Shown here piece by piece: positions 40,346 through 49,047 of a stretch of 64,000 nucleotides of DNA. The position numbers and the translations under genes were made by a program. The stretch is from Ardenticatenaceae bacterium. GTDB taxonomy: Bacteria > Chloroflexota > Anaerolineae > Promineifilales > Promineifilaceae. The stretch covers positions 5,068 to 69,067 of the forward strand of contig JACKBV010000026.1 in assembly GCA_020634315.1 (NCBI GenBank). Reading direction: 5' to 3'. Numbering within the stretch: position 1 is the stretch's first letter; each line of letters opens with the position of its first letter. The notes beneath the pieces are model-generated. The model ran no database searches. It saw nothing but the letters and a program-made list of their open reading frames with translations, and was not told where the DNA came from.

Positions 40346-40972
40346 ATGGAAGCCAATTCAACATTTACACCTATCTTGTTGCCTGATGATGCCCAACTCC
40401 GCACACGCCTGGCGTGGTGGATTACCCAAATTGGCAGCCCGCCAGTTTTGGGCATAACCGGAGCGGTCGTTATCGGGGTGGGCATTAACACGCCGATGGG
40501 CTGGTGGCAAACTGGCCTGTACGCCGTGCTGACGCTGCTGCTGCCGGTGGTTTATATTTTGTGGCTGCTGCGGCGTGGCGATGTGTCAGATTTTCACCTG
40601 CGCCGCCGTGAGGAGCGCATCAAGCCCATGCGCATGAGCCTGATAACGGCCGTTTTCGGGTGGGGCATTCTCGCCATACTGGTCGCGCCGCCGCTGCTGC
40701 TGGCAATGGCGGTTGCCAATTTGGTGCAAGCCTTCCTTTACTTTGTAATCACGTTGCGCTGGAAAATCAGCATTCATGCGGCCGTTGCATCCGCGTTGGC
40801 CGTGCTGACCTGGCACATCTGGGGCGTGTTGGCGCTGCCCGTAATGGTCAGCGTGCCGCTCATCGCCTGGTCGCGCATTCATTTGCGACGGCACACAGTG
40901 GCGCAAACGGTGGCGGGAACGGCCGTTGGCGCGGCCATCTTAATGCTTTCCCTTTTGCTGCACGGAGCATAA
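40346..40972 (+). CDS. PAP2-like membrane protein
   Basis: 208 residues from the ATG at 40346 (AGGAGG upstream; a longer frame to 40304 lies inside the GT2 gene). About five to six helices are present. The C-terminal part (SIHAAVASALAVLTWHIWG, then SRIHLRRHTVAQTVAGTAVG) resembles the conserved PAP2 phosphatase signature in which SR-x5-H is catalytic, though the last Asp is replaced by Gln. PAP2 proteins dephosphorylate lipid-linked carriers such as undecaprenyl diphosphate. That would suit a glycan cluster, but catalytic competence is uncertain. Confidence 0.65.
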   Translation: MEANSTFTPILLPDDAQLRTRLAWWITQIGSPPVLGITGAVVIGVGINTPMGWWQTGLYAVLTLLLPVVYILWLLRRGDVSDFHLRRREERIKPMRMSLITAVFGWGILAILVAPPLLLAMAVANLVQAFLYFVITLRWKISIHAAVASALAVLTWHIWGVLALPVMVSVPLIAWSRIHLRRHTVAQTVAGTAVGAAILMLSLLLHGA

Positions 40973-40975
40973 CCC

Positions 40976-42181
40976 ATGCGCATTGCCCTCTTTACCGAGA
41001 CTTTTTTGCCGAAAGTAGATGGCATTGTCAATACGCTTTGTCATTTGTTGGAGCATCTGGCCGTGCGCGGCCACGACAGCATCCTTTTTGCGCCAACCAG
41101 CCCGGCTCCTGTTTATGCACGCACGCCGCTTGTCACGTTTTCGGGACGGCCGTTTCCCCTTTACCCCGAACTTAAACTGGTTTCTCCCACCGTCAACATT
41201 CGCCAACATTTGCTTGATTTCCAGCCGGATTTGGTACATGCCGTGCAGCCGATAACCCTGGGCACGGCGGGCATTTGGCATGCACGCCGCCTGGGCATTC
41301 CCGTGGTCGCTTCCTATCACACCGACATTGCCGGATATGCGGCGCAGTGGGGCATGGAGTGGCTGCAAGGCCCCATCTGGCATACATTTCGCGCCATTCA
41401 CGACAAAGCTGACCTGAATCTTTGCCCTTCAACGGCCACATTGCGCCAACTTCAAGCGCAAAATTTCCCGCGTTTGCGTGTGTGGACGCGCGGCGTGGAT
41501 ACGACCCAGTTTCATCCGCAATGGCGCTCGTCGGCGTGGCGGCAGCGGCTTAGCGATGGTCATCCCGATGCCCCACTGCTGCTGTATGTGGGGCGGTTGT
41601 CGCTGGAGAAGCGGGTGGATTGGTTACGGCCGTTACTCGACCAATTCCCGCACATTCGCCTGGCCATTGTGGGCGATGGCCCCGCGCGTGACAAACTCGA
41701 ACAGCTTTTTGCCGGGACGCCGACCCATTTTACCGGTTATCTGCGCGGCGCAGACCTGGCTCATGCCTACGCCGCCGCCGACGCCTTTACTTTCCCGTCG
41801 GCTCACGAAACGCTCGGCAACGTGGTGCTGGAAGCGATGGCATCCGGCTTGCCGGTGGTCGTTGCTCGTTCCGGTGGCCCGCTGGACGTGGTGACGCAGG
41901 GGCAAAATGGCCTCTTTTTCGACCCGGATGATCCGGCTGATTTTGCGGCACAGGTGGGCAAGCTGCTCGCCGATGCGCCGTTGGCGGCGCAGTTAGGCCA
42001 ACAGGCGCGGCAAACGGCCGAGCGCCGCAGTTGGACGCAGGTGTTGGATGGCCTGCTGGCTGATTATGCGGAAGTGGTGGCTGGTCGGGAAACGGCCGTT
42101 GCCCCATCCCGCCCAGCCATTGCAACGCGGCGTCCCGCCGTCAAAAGCCCCTGGCCGAATGTAGAAGGATGGCGGCTATGA
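40976..42181 (+). CDS. GT4-type glycosyltransferase
   Basis: 401 residues, GT-B fold. The N-domain opens with RIALFTETFLPKVDGIVNTL, typical of the alpha-mannosyltransferase/SQDG-synthase branch of GT4. The C-domain has VGRLSLEKRVDWL and the EX7E motif HETLGNVVLEAMASGLPVV. It transfers a sugar from a nucleotide donor with retention. It starts 3 bp after the PAP2-like stop and its own stop overlaps the next start (ATGA), so it is part of a tightly coupled operon. The C-terminal about 30 residues are Pro/Arg-rich and probably disordered. Confidence 0.9.
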   Translation: MRIALFTETFLPKVDGIVNTLCHLLEHLAVRGHDSILFAPTSPAPVYARTPLVTFSGRPFPLYPELKLVSPTVNIRQHLLDFQPDLVHAVQPITLGTAGIWHARRLGIPVVASYHTDIAGYAAQWGMEWLQGPIWHTFRAIHDKADLNLCPSTATLRQLQAQNFPRLRVWTRGVDTTQFHPQWRSSAWRQRLSDGHPDAPLLLYVGRLSLEKRVDWLRPLLDQFPHIRLAIVGDGPARDKLEQLFAGTPTHFTGYLRGADLAHAYAAADAFTFPSAHETLGNVVLEAMASGLPVVVARSGGPLDVVTQGQNGLFFDPDDPADFAAQVGKLLADAPLAAQLGQQARQTAERRSWTQVLDGLLADYAEVVAGRETAVAPSRPAIATRRPAVKSPWPNVEGWRL

Positions 42182-43251
42182 TGCGCAAAAAAGTCCTCTT
42201 CATTGGCGGTTCGCTCAACCAGACGAAAATGGCCCATGCCGTCGCCAAACATTTGCAAGCCGAACACGACTGCTACTTCACCCCTTATTACAGCGATCAT
42301 CCGCTGCTGCATCGGGCGGCGCAAAAAGGGTGGCTCGATTTCACCGTCATGGGCGGCGCGGGGCGTCGCCAGACCGAAGCGTATCTGGCCGGGCATAATT
42401 TGCCGCTCGATTATGGCGGTCGGCAGCATGCGTATGACCTGGTTGTCACCGGCAGCGATTTGATCATCCAGCGCAATATTCGCCAGAAGCCGATCATCCT
42501 CATTCAAGAGGGGATGACGGACCCGGAAAATGTGCTGTATCACCTGGTGCGCCGCCTTAAATTGCCGCGTTATCTAGCCAGTACCAGCACCAATGGTTTG
42601 TCGTTGGCCTACCGTTATTTTTGTGTGGCTTCGGAAGGGTACAAGCAGTTTTTTATACGTAAAGGTATTCCCGCTGACAGGATGGTTGTTACGGGGATGC
42701 CTAACTATGATGATGTGCGCCAGGTTTTGCGCAATGATTTTCCCCATCGCGGCTATGTGCTGGCGGCTACCTCCGATGCCCGCGAGACGTTTAAGTTTGA
42801 TAACCGCAAGCGGTTTATCCGCCATGTGTTGGCGATTGCAAACGGCCGTTCCGTCATCTTCAAGCTGCACCCCAACGAAAAGGAAGCGCGGGCACGCCGT
42901 GAAATTGACGAACTGGCTCCAGAGGCGCTGGTTTTCGCCAAAGGCAGCGTTGACCACATGATTGCTAACTGCGATGTGCTGGTCACGCAATATTCGACGG
43001 TGGTGTATACGGGTATTGTGCTGGGCAAAGAGGTTCACAGCTATTTTGATGTTGCCGCGCTGCGTGCGCTGGCTCCCTGGCAAAATGGCGGGACATCTGG
43101 TCAGCGCATTGCGCAGGTGTGTCGCGGGGTGTTGGCTGGGGAAACGGCCGTTTCCCATGAAAACGACCCGGTGCCGCGACCCGGCAATGCCGAAAAACAA
43201 CGAGAAGGGTGGCCGATACCGCCCATCTCCAAACAATGGTCAAGCTCATGA
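42178..43251 (+). CDS. GT-B-fold transferase/epimerase-like protein, possible keto-sugar transferase
   Basis: 357 residues from the ATG at 42178, overlapping the previous stop. The Rossmann-like N-terminus (KVLFIGGSLNQTKMAHAVAKHL), VVTGMPNYDDV, FKLHPNEKEAR and DVLVTQYSTVVYTGIVLGKEV are the pattern of UDP-GlcNAc 2-epimerase-like, CDP-glycerophosphotransferase-like and sialyltransferase-like GT-B proteins. The HP motif and following S/T motif recall bacterial sialyl/Kdo transferases. Because the next gene is a cytidylyltransferase and a NeuB is present, transfer of a CMP-activated keto acid is a reasonable but unproven role. Neither a true NeuC epimerase nor a known GT family can be asserted. 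Confidence 0.6.
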   Translation: MMRKKVLFIGGSLNQTKMAHAVAKHLQAEHDCYFTPYYSDHPLLHRAAQKGWLDFTVMGGAGRRQTEAYLAGHNLPLDYGGRQHAYDLVVTGSDLIIQRNIRQKPIILIQEGMTDPENVLYHLVRRLKLPRYLASTSTNGLSLAYRYFCVASEGYKQFFIRKGIPADRMVVTGMPNYDDVRQVLRNDFPHRGYVLAATSDARETFKFDNRKRFIRHVLAIANGRSVIFKLHPNEKEARARREIDELAPEALVFAKGSVDHMIANCDVLVTQYSTVVYTGIVLGKEVHSYFDVAALRALAPWQNGGTSGQRIAQVCRGVLAGETAVSHENDPVPRPGNAEKQREGWPIPPISKQWSSS

Positions 43252-44078
43252 ACAATGTAAAGGTTGTGACGGTTATACAGGCTCGTGTTGGCTCTTCGCG
43301 GCTGCCGGGGAAGGTGTTACGGCCGTTGCTGGGCAAGCCGCTGCTGGTACGTATGATTGAGCGCGTCCGCGCGGCGCGTTTGGTCGGCACCATTGTCGTT
43401 GCCACCACCACCGATCCGGCTGACGACCCCATTGTCACCCTTTGCCATAAAGAAGAAATACATTGCTACCGGGGTCATCCTACCGACTTACTTGATCGCC
43501 ATGTTCAGGTGGGATGGCAGTTTGGCGCGGATGCCATTGTCAAAATTCCCTCAGATTGTCCGCTCATCGATCCCACCGTTATTGACCGCGTGCTCGCCGT
43601 TTATCTGAACGCGCCTGAAGCGTACGATTACGTCAGCAATTTACACCCTGCTACCTATCCTGACGGCAACGATGTCGAAATCATCCGCATGGAGGCTCTG
43701 GCACGCGCCTGGCGCGAAGCTTCCCGCAATTTTGAGCGCGAACACACCACGCCCTATCTCTGGGAGCGCCCGACACAGTTTCGCCTGGGCAACGTCGTCT
43801 GGGAAACGGGCATGAACTATGCCATGAGCCATCGCTGGACCATTGATTATGAACCCGACTATCGCTTCATTAAAGCTGTGTACGAAGCGTTATATCCGCA
43901 AAACCCATTGTTTGGTCTAGATGACATCCTGCAATTGCTGAGTGAAAACCCGGCACTGGCCGCCCTCAATGAAATTTATGCCGGGGTGAATTGGTATCGC
44001 CATTATCTGTCTGACTTGCTCACCATTACCCCAGACCAAACGCGGCAAGTGGCGCTGCCGATCATAAGTGGAGAGTAA
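43248..44078 (+). CDS. SpsF/NeuA-like cytidylyltransferase
   Basis: 276 residues from the ATG at 43248 (ATGA overlap with the previous stop). VTVIQARVGSSRLPGKVLRPLLGKPLLVRMIERV is the nucleotide-binding signature of the CMP-NeuAc synthetase/KdsB/SpsF superfamily, and KIPSDCPLIDPTVIDRVL carries the metal-binding Asp pair. It should activate a 2-keto-3-deoxy sugar acid with CTP, the step following NeuB. The C-terminal about 40 residues are extra. It is separated from the rest of the sugar pathway by a 261-bp block of repeat elements. Confidence 0.88.
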   Translation: MNNVKVVTVIQARVGSSRLPGKVLRPLLGKPLLVRMIERVRAARLVGTIVVATTTDPADDPIVTLCHKEEIHCYRGHPTDLLDRHVQVGWQFGADAIVKIPSDCPLIDPTVIDRVLAVYLNAPEAYDYVSNLHPATYPDGNDVEIIRMEALARAWREASRNFEREHTTPYLWERPTQFRLGNVVWETGMNYAMSHRWTIDYEPDYRFIKAVYEALYPQNPLFGLDDILQLLSENPALAALNEIYAGVNWYRHYLSDLLTITPDQTRQVALPIISGE

Positions 44079-44339
44079 GCGAAAGGCTGCGCCGACCACC
44101 ATGAATGAAGATCGTAGGTCGGATTGCCAATCCGACTATCGGATTAACAATCCGATTTACGCAGAGGCTGCACCGGCGGCGGCCGATTACCATGAATGAA
44201 GACCAAACCTCCCGGAGGTTGTCGATGGCAGGCTCGCCGCATGAGGTGAACCTCCGGGAGGTTGTTTTGGAAGTAAGCGAATCAATAGAAACCGAGTTTT
44301 GTGCAAAACCCGGTTTCCCCAAAAAACTGGAGGTGTGAC
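44079..44339. repeat. Repeat block splitting the glycan cluster (inverted E1 and E2 copy 3)
   Basis: 44100-44161 is E1 in inverted orientation (GATCGTAGGTCGGATT, AATCCGAC, then CGGATTAACAATCCG). 44206-44263 is E2 with perfect 15-bp arms (AACCTCCCGGAGGTT and complement) around a 28-nt loop. Both units begin with ACCATGAATGAAGA (44098 and 44189), suggesting a common boundary. The next gene's ribosome-binding site lies just beyond. Confidence 0.8.
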
Positions 44340-44507
44340 ATGCGTTATGAAGTAGAAGTAGCCGAGCAAATCATCGTCAAACTGACTGTGGAGGCCAATT
44401 CGCCAGAGGAGGCGTTGCAAAAAGCACGCACGGCGCGGCGTTATGATTATGAAAGCGTCGAACGTCAGCCAGATGCTGTGCGTATTCTCCATAGCAGTGA
44501 TCGTTAG
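44340..44507 (+). CDS. Small conserved-looking protein of unknown function
   Basis: 55 residues from the ATG at 44340, chosen for the strong GGAGGT 6 nt upstream. The open frame extends further up into the repeat. Sequence MRYEVEVAEQIIVKLTVEANSPEEALQKA has the beta-strand then helix pattern of many small 'EAxSxEEAxxKA' bacterial proteins. No domain with known function is recognised. It is 30 bp upstream of the transketolase pair and on the same strand, so it is probably co-transcribed. Confidence 0.65.
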   Translation: MRYEVEVAEQIIVKLTVEANSPEEALQKARTARRYDYESVERQPDAVRILHSSDR

Positions 44508-44537
44508 AAACTCGCCGATCCTTGAAACGAGGTCATT

Positions 44538-45398
44538 ATGCTCAATCCATATGACGTGGAAACATTAGAAGCAAAAGCGTTGCGCGTGCGCGAACACATC
44601 ATTCGTTTGGCGACCGCTGGCGGCTGCTTCTTGGGCGCATCCCTCTCTTGCGCCGACCTGATTGTCTATCTGTACACGCATTTTCTAAATGTCAGTCCCG
44701 CCAATTTTGACGACCCACAACGCGATTACCTTTTCCTGTCCAAAGGGCACGATGTCCCGGCTTTGTACGCCACCTTTGTGGAGATGGGCTGGATGCCAGA
44801 GGCACGGTTGCGCAATCATTTGCAAACGCATGATCACATTTACTGGCATCCCAATCGCGGCGTTCCCGGCATCGAGTTCCATTCAGGTTCTTTGGGGCAT
44901 TTGCTCTCTGTCGCCGCCGGTGTGGCCTATGATTGCAAATTGCGCGGCCAGGATAACAAAGTGGTGGTCATTACCGGCGATGGCGAGTTAAACGAGGGGT
45001 CTAACTGGGAGGCGCTGCTCGTTGCCCATGCGTACAGACTGGACAATTTGTTGATTATCGTGGATCGGAATGAGTTTCAGGCGAACGTGGAAACGGAAGC
45101 GTTGATTCCTCTGGAGCCATTGGCGGATAAATTTGCAGCTTTTGGTTGTGCGGTGGAGCGGGTGGATGGGCATGATTTTGGGGCGCTGCATGAGGCGCTG
45201 CACCACTTTCCCTACGCGGCCAATCGCCCCACTGTTTTGATTGCGGATACGGTGCGCGGCAAGGGGCTGCCGAGCATTGCTCGTCGTGCTGACCGTTGGT
45301 TTTGTAATTTTACGCAGGAAGAGGTGGCGGATTTGTTGCTGGAATTGCATGGCGCAGATAAAGCTGACCTGATTTCTGAAGCGTTGATGGTGAGGTGA
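44538..45398 (+). CDS. Transketolase N-terminal (TPP-binding) subunit
   Basis: 286 residues, the normal size for split transketolase N-subunits. SKGHDVPALYATFVEMGW, HPNRGVPGIEFHSGSLGHLLSVAAG and the TPP/Mg motif GDGELNEGSNWEAL followed by VDRNEFQ are clear. With the next gene it forms a heteromeric TPP enzyme that moves a two-carbon ketol group. Placement in a sugar-acid cluster rather than with pentose-phosphate genes points to a dedicated role in making an unusual sugar precursor (inference). Confidence 0.93.
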   Translation: MLNPYDVETLEAKALRVREHIIRLATAGGCFLGASLSCADLIVYLYTHFLNVSPANFDDPQRDYLFLSKGHDVPALYATFVEMGWMPEARLRNHLQTHDHIYWHPNRGVPGIEFHSGSLGHLLSVAAGVAYDCKLRGQDNKVVVITGDGELNEGSNWEALLVAHAYRLDNLLIIVDRNEFQANVETEALIPLEPLADKFAAFGCAVERVDGHDFGALHEALHHFPYAANRPTVLIADTVRGKGLPSIARRADRWFCNFTQEEVADLLLELHGADKADLISEALMVR

Positions 45399-45401
45399 GG
45401 G

Positions 45402-46313
45402 ATGAATTACGAAGCTGCTTTGCAGGAAATTGTCCTCTCTGATGCGCGTTATGTGGTGATGACGGCCGAAAATCGCGCTGCTATTCGTCATTTGCCTGCC
45501 CGGTTGAACGGCCGTTTCCTGGACACCGGCATCACCGAACAAACCATGATTGGCATGGCCGCCGGGCTGGCCTTGCGTGGGCGCGTGCCCATCTGCCATG
45601 CCCTGGCAACCTTTTTGACCATGCGTGCCTTTGAGTTCATCCGTACCGATGTGGGCATTGGGCGGCTGCCCGTTAAGCTGGTAGGCGGCGTCCCCGGCTT
45701 TTTGTCTGATGGCAATGGCCCAACACACCAGGCGCTTGAGGATATTGCCTTGATGCGCGGCATTCCGGGCATGCAGATTTTTTGCCCTGCTGACGAGGCT
45801 GACCTGGTGCTGGGTTTGCGTGCCATGTTAGAGAGTCCGCACCCGGTTTACATTCGGCACACGGGGGGAACGGCCGTTATCGAGCACCAGCCCGATTTTG
45901 CCATTGGTCAGGCGGAAACTGTCCTAAACGGCCGTGACCTGACCCTGCTCACCTATGGCATGCTTTTCCGCGAAGCACACGCCGCTGCTCACCTGTTAAG
46001 CGAACGTGGCTATTCCGTGCGTCTGCTGAATTTGCGCACCGTGTGGCCCATTGACGAGCAAGCCATTTTGCAAGCAGCACGCGAAACCCGTTTACTCGTC
46101 ACCATAGAAGACCATTTCCTTACCGGAGGGTTGGCGACCATCGTCAGCGAATTGTTGCTGCGTCATCAGGTTATGGCCCCGCTGCTGCCCATTGCCCTGG
46201 ACAACCGTTGGTTCCAACCCGCACTGCTCGATCAGGTATTGGCCGTCGAAGGTTTCACCGGGCCACAGCTTGCCGACCGCATCGACACCTATTACGGAGA
46301 CAAATATGCCTAA
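45402..46313 (+). CDS. Transketolase C-terminal subunit
   Basis: 303 residues with the pyrimidine-binding domain (RFLDTGITEQTMIGMAAGLALRG, carrying the catalytic Glu of the IxE motif) and the C-terminal transketolase domain (VRLLNLRTVWPIDEQAILQAA). It begins 3 bp after the N-subunit stop. Its stop overlaps the next start (ATGCCTAA). Confidence 0.93.
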   Translation: MNYEAALQEIVLSDARYVVMTAENRAAIRHLPARLNGRFLDTGITEQTMIGMAAGLALRGRVPICHALATFLTMRAFEFIRTDVGIGRLPVKLVGGVPGFLSDGNGPTHQALEDIALMRGIPGMQIFCPADEADLVLGLRAMLESPHPVYIRHTGGTAVIEHQPDFAIGQAETVLNGRDLTLLTYGMLFREAHAAAHLLSERGYSVRLLNLRTVWPIDEQAILQAARETRLLVTIEDHFLTGGLATIVSELLLRHQVMAPLLPIALDNRWFQPALLDQVLAVEGFTGPQLADRIDTYYGDKYA

Positions 46314-47664
46314 TTCAGTCCGTTTTAACCCTAATTTCCCCAAGATTACGGCTTCTGATGAGCTGTATGCGCGTGCCGCTGGCCTCATCCCCGCTTATTC
46401 ACAAACGCTGGCAAAAGGCCCTACACAATACGTCAACGGCGTTGCCCCCAAATATTTACAGCGGGGCAAAGGCGCACGCGTTTGGGATGTGGATGGTAAC
46501 GAATATTTGGATTACAACGCGGGTATTGGCCCCATTTCGCTGGGCTATGCCTATAAGCGGGTCGATGATGCCATTCAACAGCAGTTGGCTGATGGCATTA
46601 CCTTTTCGCTGGTGCATCCGTTGGAAGTGGAAGTGGCGGAATTGCTGCGCACCATTTTGCCCAATGCCGAGGCTGTGCGTTATGGCAAAACTGGCGCGGA
46701 AGTGACCAGTGCCGCTGTCCGTTTGGCTCGCGCTTACACCGGACGTGACAATGTGTTGTGCTGTGGTTATCACGGCTGGCATGATTGGTACATTGGCGTT
46801 TCTGCCCGCAATGCAGGCGTGCCCCAATCTGTGAAAGCAATGGTGCATACCTTCAATTACAACGACCTGGATTCTGTGCGAGCGGCGTTGGATGAGAACA
46901 CAGCTTGTGTCATTTTGGAGCCGATGGTTTTTGATTATCCTGATCCTGGCTTTTTGCAAGGGTTGCAGGCGTTGTGCCGGGTTAATGGTACGCTGCTGAT
47001 TTTTGATGAGATGTGGACTGGTTTTCGTTGGGCGTTGGGCGGGGCGCAAGAATTTTTTGGCGTCACGCCAGACCTGGCTTGTTACTCGAAGGCCATTGCC
47101 AATGGTATGCCGCTGGCGGTTCTCACGGGCCGTGCCGATGTGATGAGCTTGCTGGATGAAGAAGTGTTCTTTTTCTCCACCTTTGGCGGCGAGGCGTTGT
47201 CGCTGGCGGCGGCACAGGCCACCATTTATGAGTTGCGGGAGCAAAATGTGCCTACGTATCTGGCGCACATCGGTGAGCAAATTAAGGAAGGGTATAACGA
47301 ATTGGTGGCGCACCTGGGACTGGATCATGTGACGCAGTGCAAAGGGCATCCGGCGCGGACAATGGTGACATTTGCGCCATCTGCCGGGGATCCGCTGCTG
47401 TTGAAATCATTGATGCAGCAGGAGTTAATTCGGCGCGGCATTCTCTGGTCGGGCTTTCATAATGTGACGTTTGCGCACACGACGCGCGATGTTGACTATA
47501 CCTTGATGGCTTATCGGGATGTGTTGGAGATTTTGAAGCAGGCGTTGAGAAACGGCCGTATCGCTGAGCAGTTACGCGGCATTCCTGTGCAGCCTGTTTT
47601 TCGCAAAACGAGCGATTTTCATACCAAACCCAAGGTCGCCGTGAATGGGAATGGACGGGCATGA
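46306..47664 (+). CDS. Class-III (GSA-type) aminotransferase
   Basis: 452 residues from the ATG at 46306 (GGAG upstream; an upstream frame extension lies inside the transketolase gene). It is a PLP enzyme of fold type I resembling glutamate-1-semialdehyde aminomutase: RFGKTG-like RYGKTGAEVTSAAVRLARAYTGR, LIFDEMWTGFR with the PLP-ring Asp, and the Schiff-base Lys in CYSKAIANGMP. GSA aminomutase itself is excluded as a confident call because no other tetrapyrrole gene is near. Here it probably aminates a ketose or aldose in the sugar pathway. The stop overlaps the SDR start. Confidence 0.9.
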   Translation: MPNSVRFNPNFPKITASDELYARAAGLIPAYSQTLAKGPTQYVNGVAPKYLQRGKGARVWDVDGNEYLDYNAGIGPISLGYAYKRVDDAIQQQLADGITFSLVHPLEVEVAELLRTILPNAEAVRYGKTGAEVTSAAVRLARAYTGRDNVLCCGYHGWHDWYIGVSARNAGVPQSVKAMVHTFNYNDLDSVRAALDENTACVILEPMVFDYPDPGFLQGLQALCRVNGTLLIFDEMWTGFRWALGGAQEFFGVTPDLACYSKAIANGMPLAVLTGRADVMSLLDEEVFFFSTFGGEALSLAAAQATIYELREQNVPTYLAHIGEQIKEGYNELVAHLGLDHVTQCKGHPARTMVTFAPSAGDPLLLKSLMQQELIRRGILWSGFHNVTFAHTTRDVDYTLMAYRDVLEILKQALRNGRIAEQLRGIPVQPVFRKTSDFHTKPKVAVNGNGRA

Positions 47665-48467
47665 ACAACCTTTTCACGTTGACTGACAAGGTTGCCATTG
47701 TGACCGGGGCGTTGGGGCTGCTGGGAAAGCAGCACTGTGTTGCCCTGGCAGAGGCGGGGGCGCATGTGGTGGTGGCTGATTTGGCGGAAACGGCCGTTAA
47801 CACATTTGCCGCCACCTTGCCCACACCTTCCTTGGGCGTCACCCTCGATGTGACGTGCCCGCAAAGCGTACAGGCGATGCAGCAAACCGTGCTGGACACC
47901 TTCGGCCATGTGGACGTGTTGGTCAACAATGCCGCCATCAACGACATGTTTGAATCCCCAGCCATGGCTGCCGCCCAATCGCGCTTTGAGCAATACCCGC
48001 TGACAATGTGGCAGCGTTCGCTGGATGTCAATGTCACCGGTGTTTTTCTATGTGCGCAGATTGTAGGCACGGCCATGGCCGCACAAGGGCATGGCAGCAT
48101 CATCAACATCGCTTCGACCTATGGCCTGGTTGCGCCCGATCAATCCCTCTATCGTCGCCCGGATGGCAGCCAACCTTTCTATAAATCCCCTGCTTACCCA
48201 ACGACGAAAGGTGCGGTGATTGCCTTTACCAAGTTTTTAGCTGCTTATTGGGGCAGCGCCGGTGTGCGTGTGAACGCGCTTTCGCCGGGAGGGGTAGAGA
48301 ATGGGCAAGATGCTTATTTTGTCGCCAATTACAGTCAGCGCACGCCGTTGCGGCGCATGGCTTGCCCCAATGATTATCAAGGGGCTGTGCTGTTTTTGGC
48401 GAGCGACGCTTCCGCCTATATGACGGGGGCGAATTTGGTGGTAGATGGCGGCTGGACGGTATGGTGA
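47661..48467 (+). CDS. Short-chain dehydrogenase/reductase
   Basis: 268 residues. Cofactor motif TGALGLLG at about 16-23, an acidic residue after beta-2 (VVVADL) favouring NAD(H), NNAA, catalytic Ser in NIAST and YPTTK for the Tyr/Lys pair, then VNALSPGG. The insertion between NNAA and the active-site Ser is slightly long. It overlaps the aminotransferase by 4 bp and presumably oxidises or reduces a hydroxyl of the same sugar intermediate. Confidence 0.92.
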   Translation: MNNLFTLTDKVAIVTGALGLLGKQHCVALAEAGAHVVVADLAETAVNTFAATLPTPSLGVTLDVTCPQSVQAMQQTVLDTFGHVDVLVNNAAINDMFESPAMAAAQSRFEQYPLTMWQRSLDVNVTGVFLCAQIVGTAMAAQGHGSIINIASTYGLVAPDQSLYRRPDGSQPFYKSPAYPTTKGAVIAFTKFLAAYWGSAGVRVNALSPGGVENGQDAYFVANYSQRTPLRRMACPNDYQGAVLFLASDASAYMTGANLVVDGGWTVW

Positions 48468-48471
48468 GGAC

Positions 48472-49047
48472 ATGAACAGCTTGATGGCGGAGGAAGATGT
48501 GGATGTTTTGCAAAAGGCGCGGCGTATTCGTTTGCTGTTGACGGATGTAGATGGCGTCTTGACGGATACGGGCATCTATTATTCAGCGCGGGGCGAGGAG
48601 CTAAAGCGCTTTTCGGTTCGCGATGGCATGGGCGTGGAACGGCTCCGTACAGTAGCGGGCATAGAAGTGGGCATTATCACTGGCGAAAATTCGGAAGCGG
48701 TGTGGCAGCGGGCAAAGAAACTGGGGATTTCGGAATTGCATTTGGGTGCCAGGGATAAGTTGGCTTTGTTGGCGGATATTTGTGTGCGGCAGCAAGTACA
48801 ACCTGATGAGGTCGCCTATATAGGTGATGACAGCAACGATTTGGAAATTATGGGACAGGTAGGGTTAACGGCCGTTCCTGCTGATGCTCTTCCCTTTGTG
48901 CGAGAAACGGCCGATTACATTTGTCAGGCACGAGGTGGTCATGGCGCATTCCGCGAGTTTGCCGAATTGATTATCGCTGCCCAAACCGCGTTTCACGCAA
49001 AGGAAGAGCAAAATGAATCAATCAGTTGTGAACGTAGAAGTTGGTGA
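48472..49047 (+). CDS. KdsC-like HAD phosphatase
   Basis: 191 residues from the ATG at 48472 (GAGGA just upstream). HAD motifs: LLLTDVDGVLTDTG (nucleophile Asp), GIITGENS, and YIGDDSNDLEIM. This is the compact C0-capless KdsC type that removes the phosphate from Kdo-8-phosphate or nonulosonate-9-phosphate. GHGAFREFAELII matches the KdsC tail. The frame runs 35 bp into the neuB-like gene, so the last residues are encoded in overlap. It fits a pathway in which the NeuB-like enzyme makes a phosphorylated product. Confidence 0.9.
   Translation: MNSLMAEEDVDVLQKARRIRLLLTDVDGVLTDTGIYYSARGEELKRFSVRDGMGVERLRTVAGIEVGIITGENSEAVWQRAKKLGISELHLGARDKLALLADICVRQQVQPDEVAYIGDDSNDLEIMGQVGLTAVPADALPFVRETADYICQARGGHGAFREFAELIIAAQTAFHAKEEQNESISCERRSW

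Noticed and set aside
46306..47664. Annotation as glutamate-1-semialdehyde aminomutase (hemL)
   Set aside because: The fold matches, but the gene is embedded in a sugar-acid cluster with no tetrapyrrole genes, so a class-III aminotransferase call is safer.
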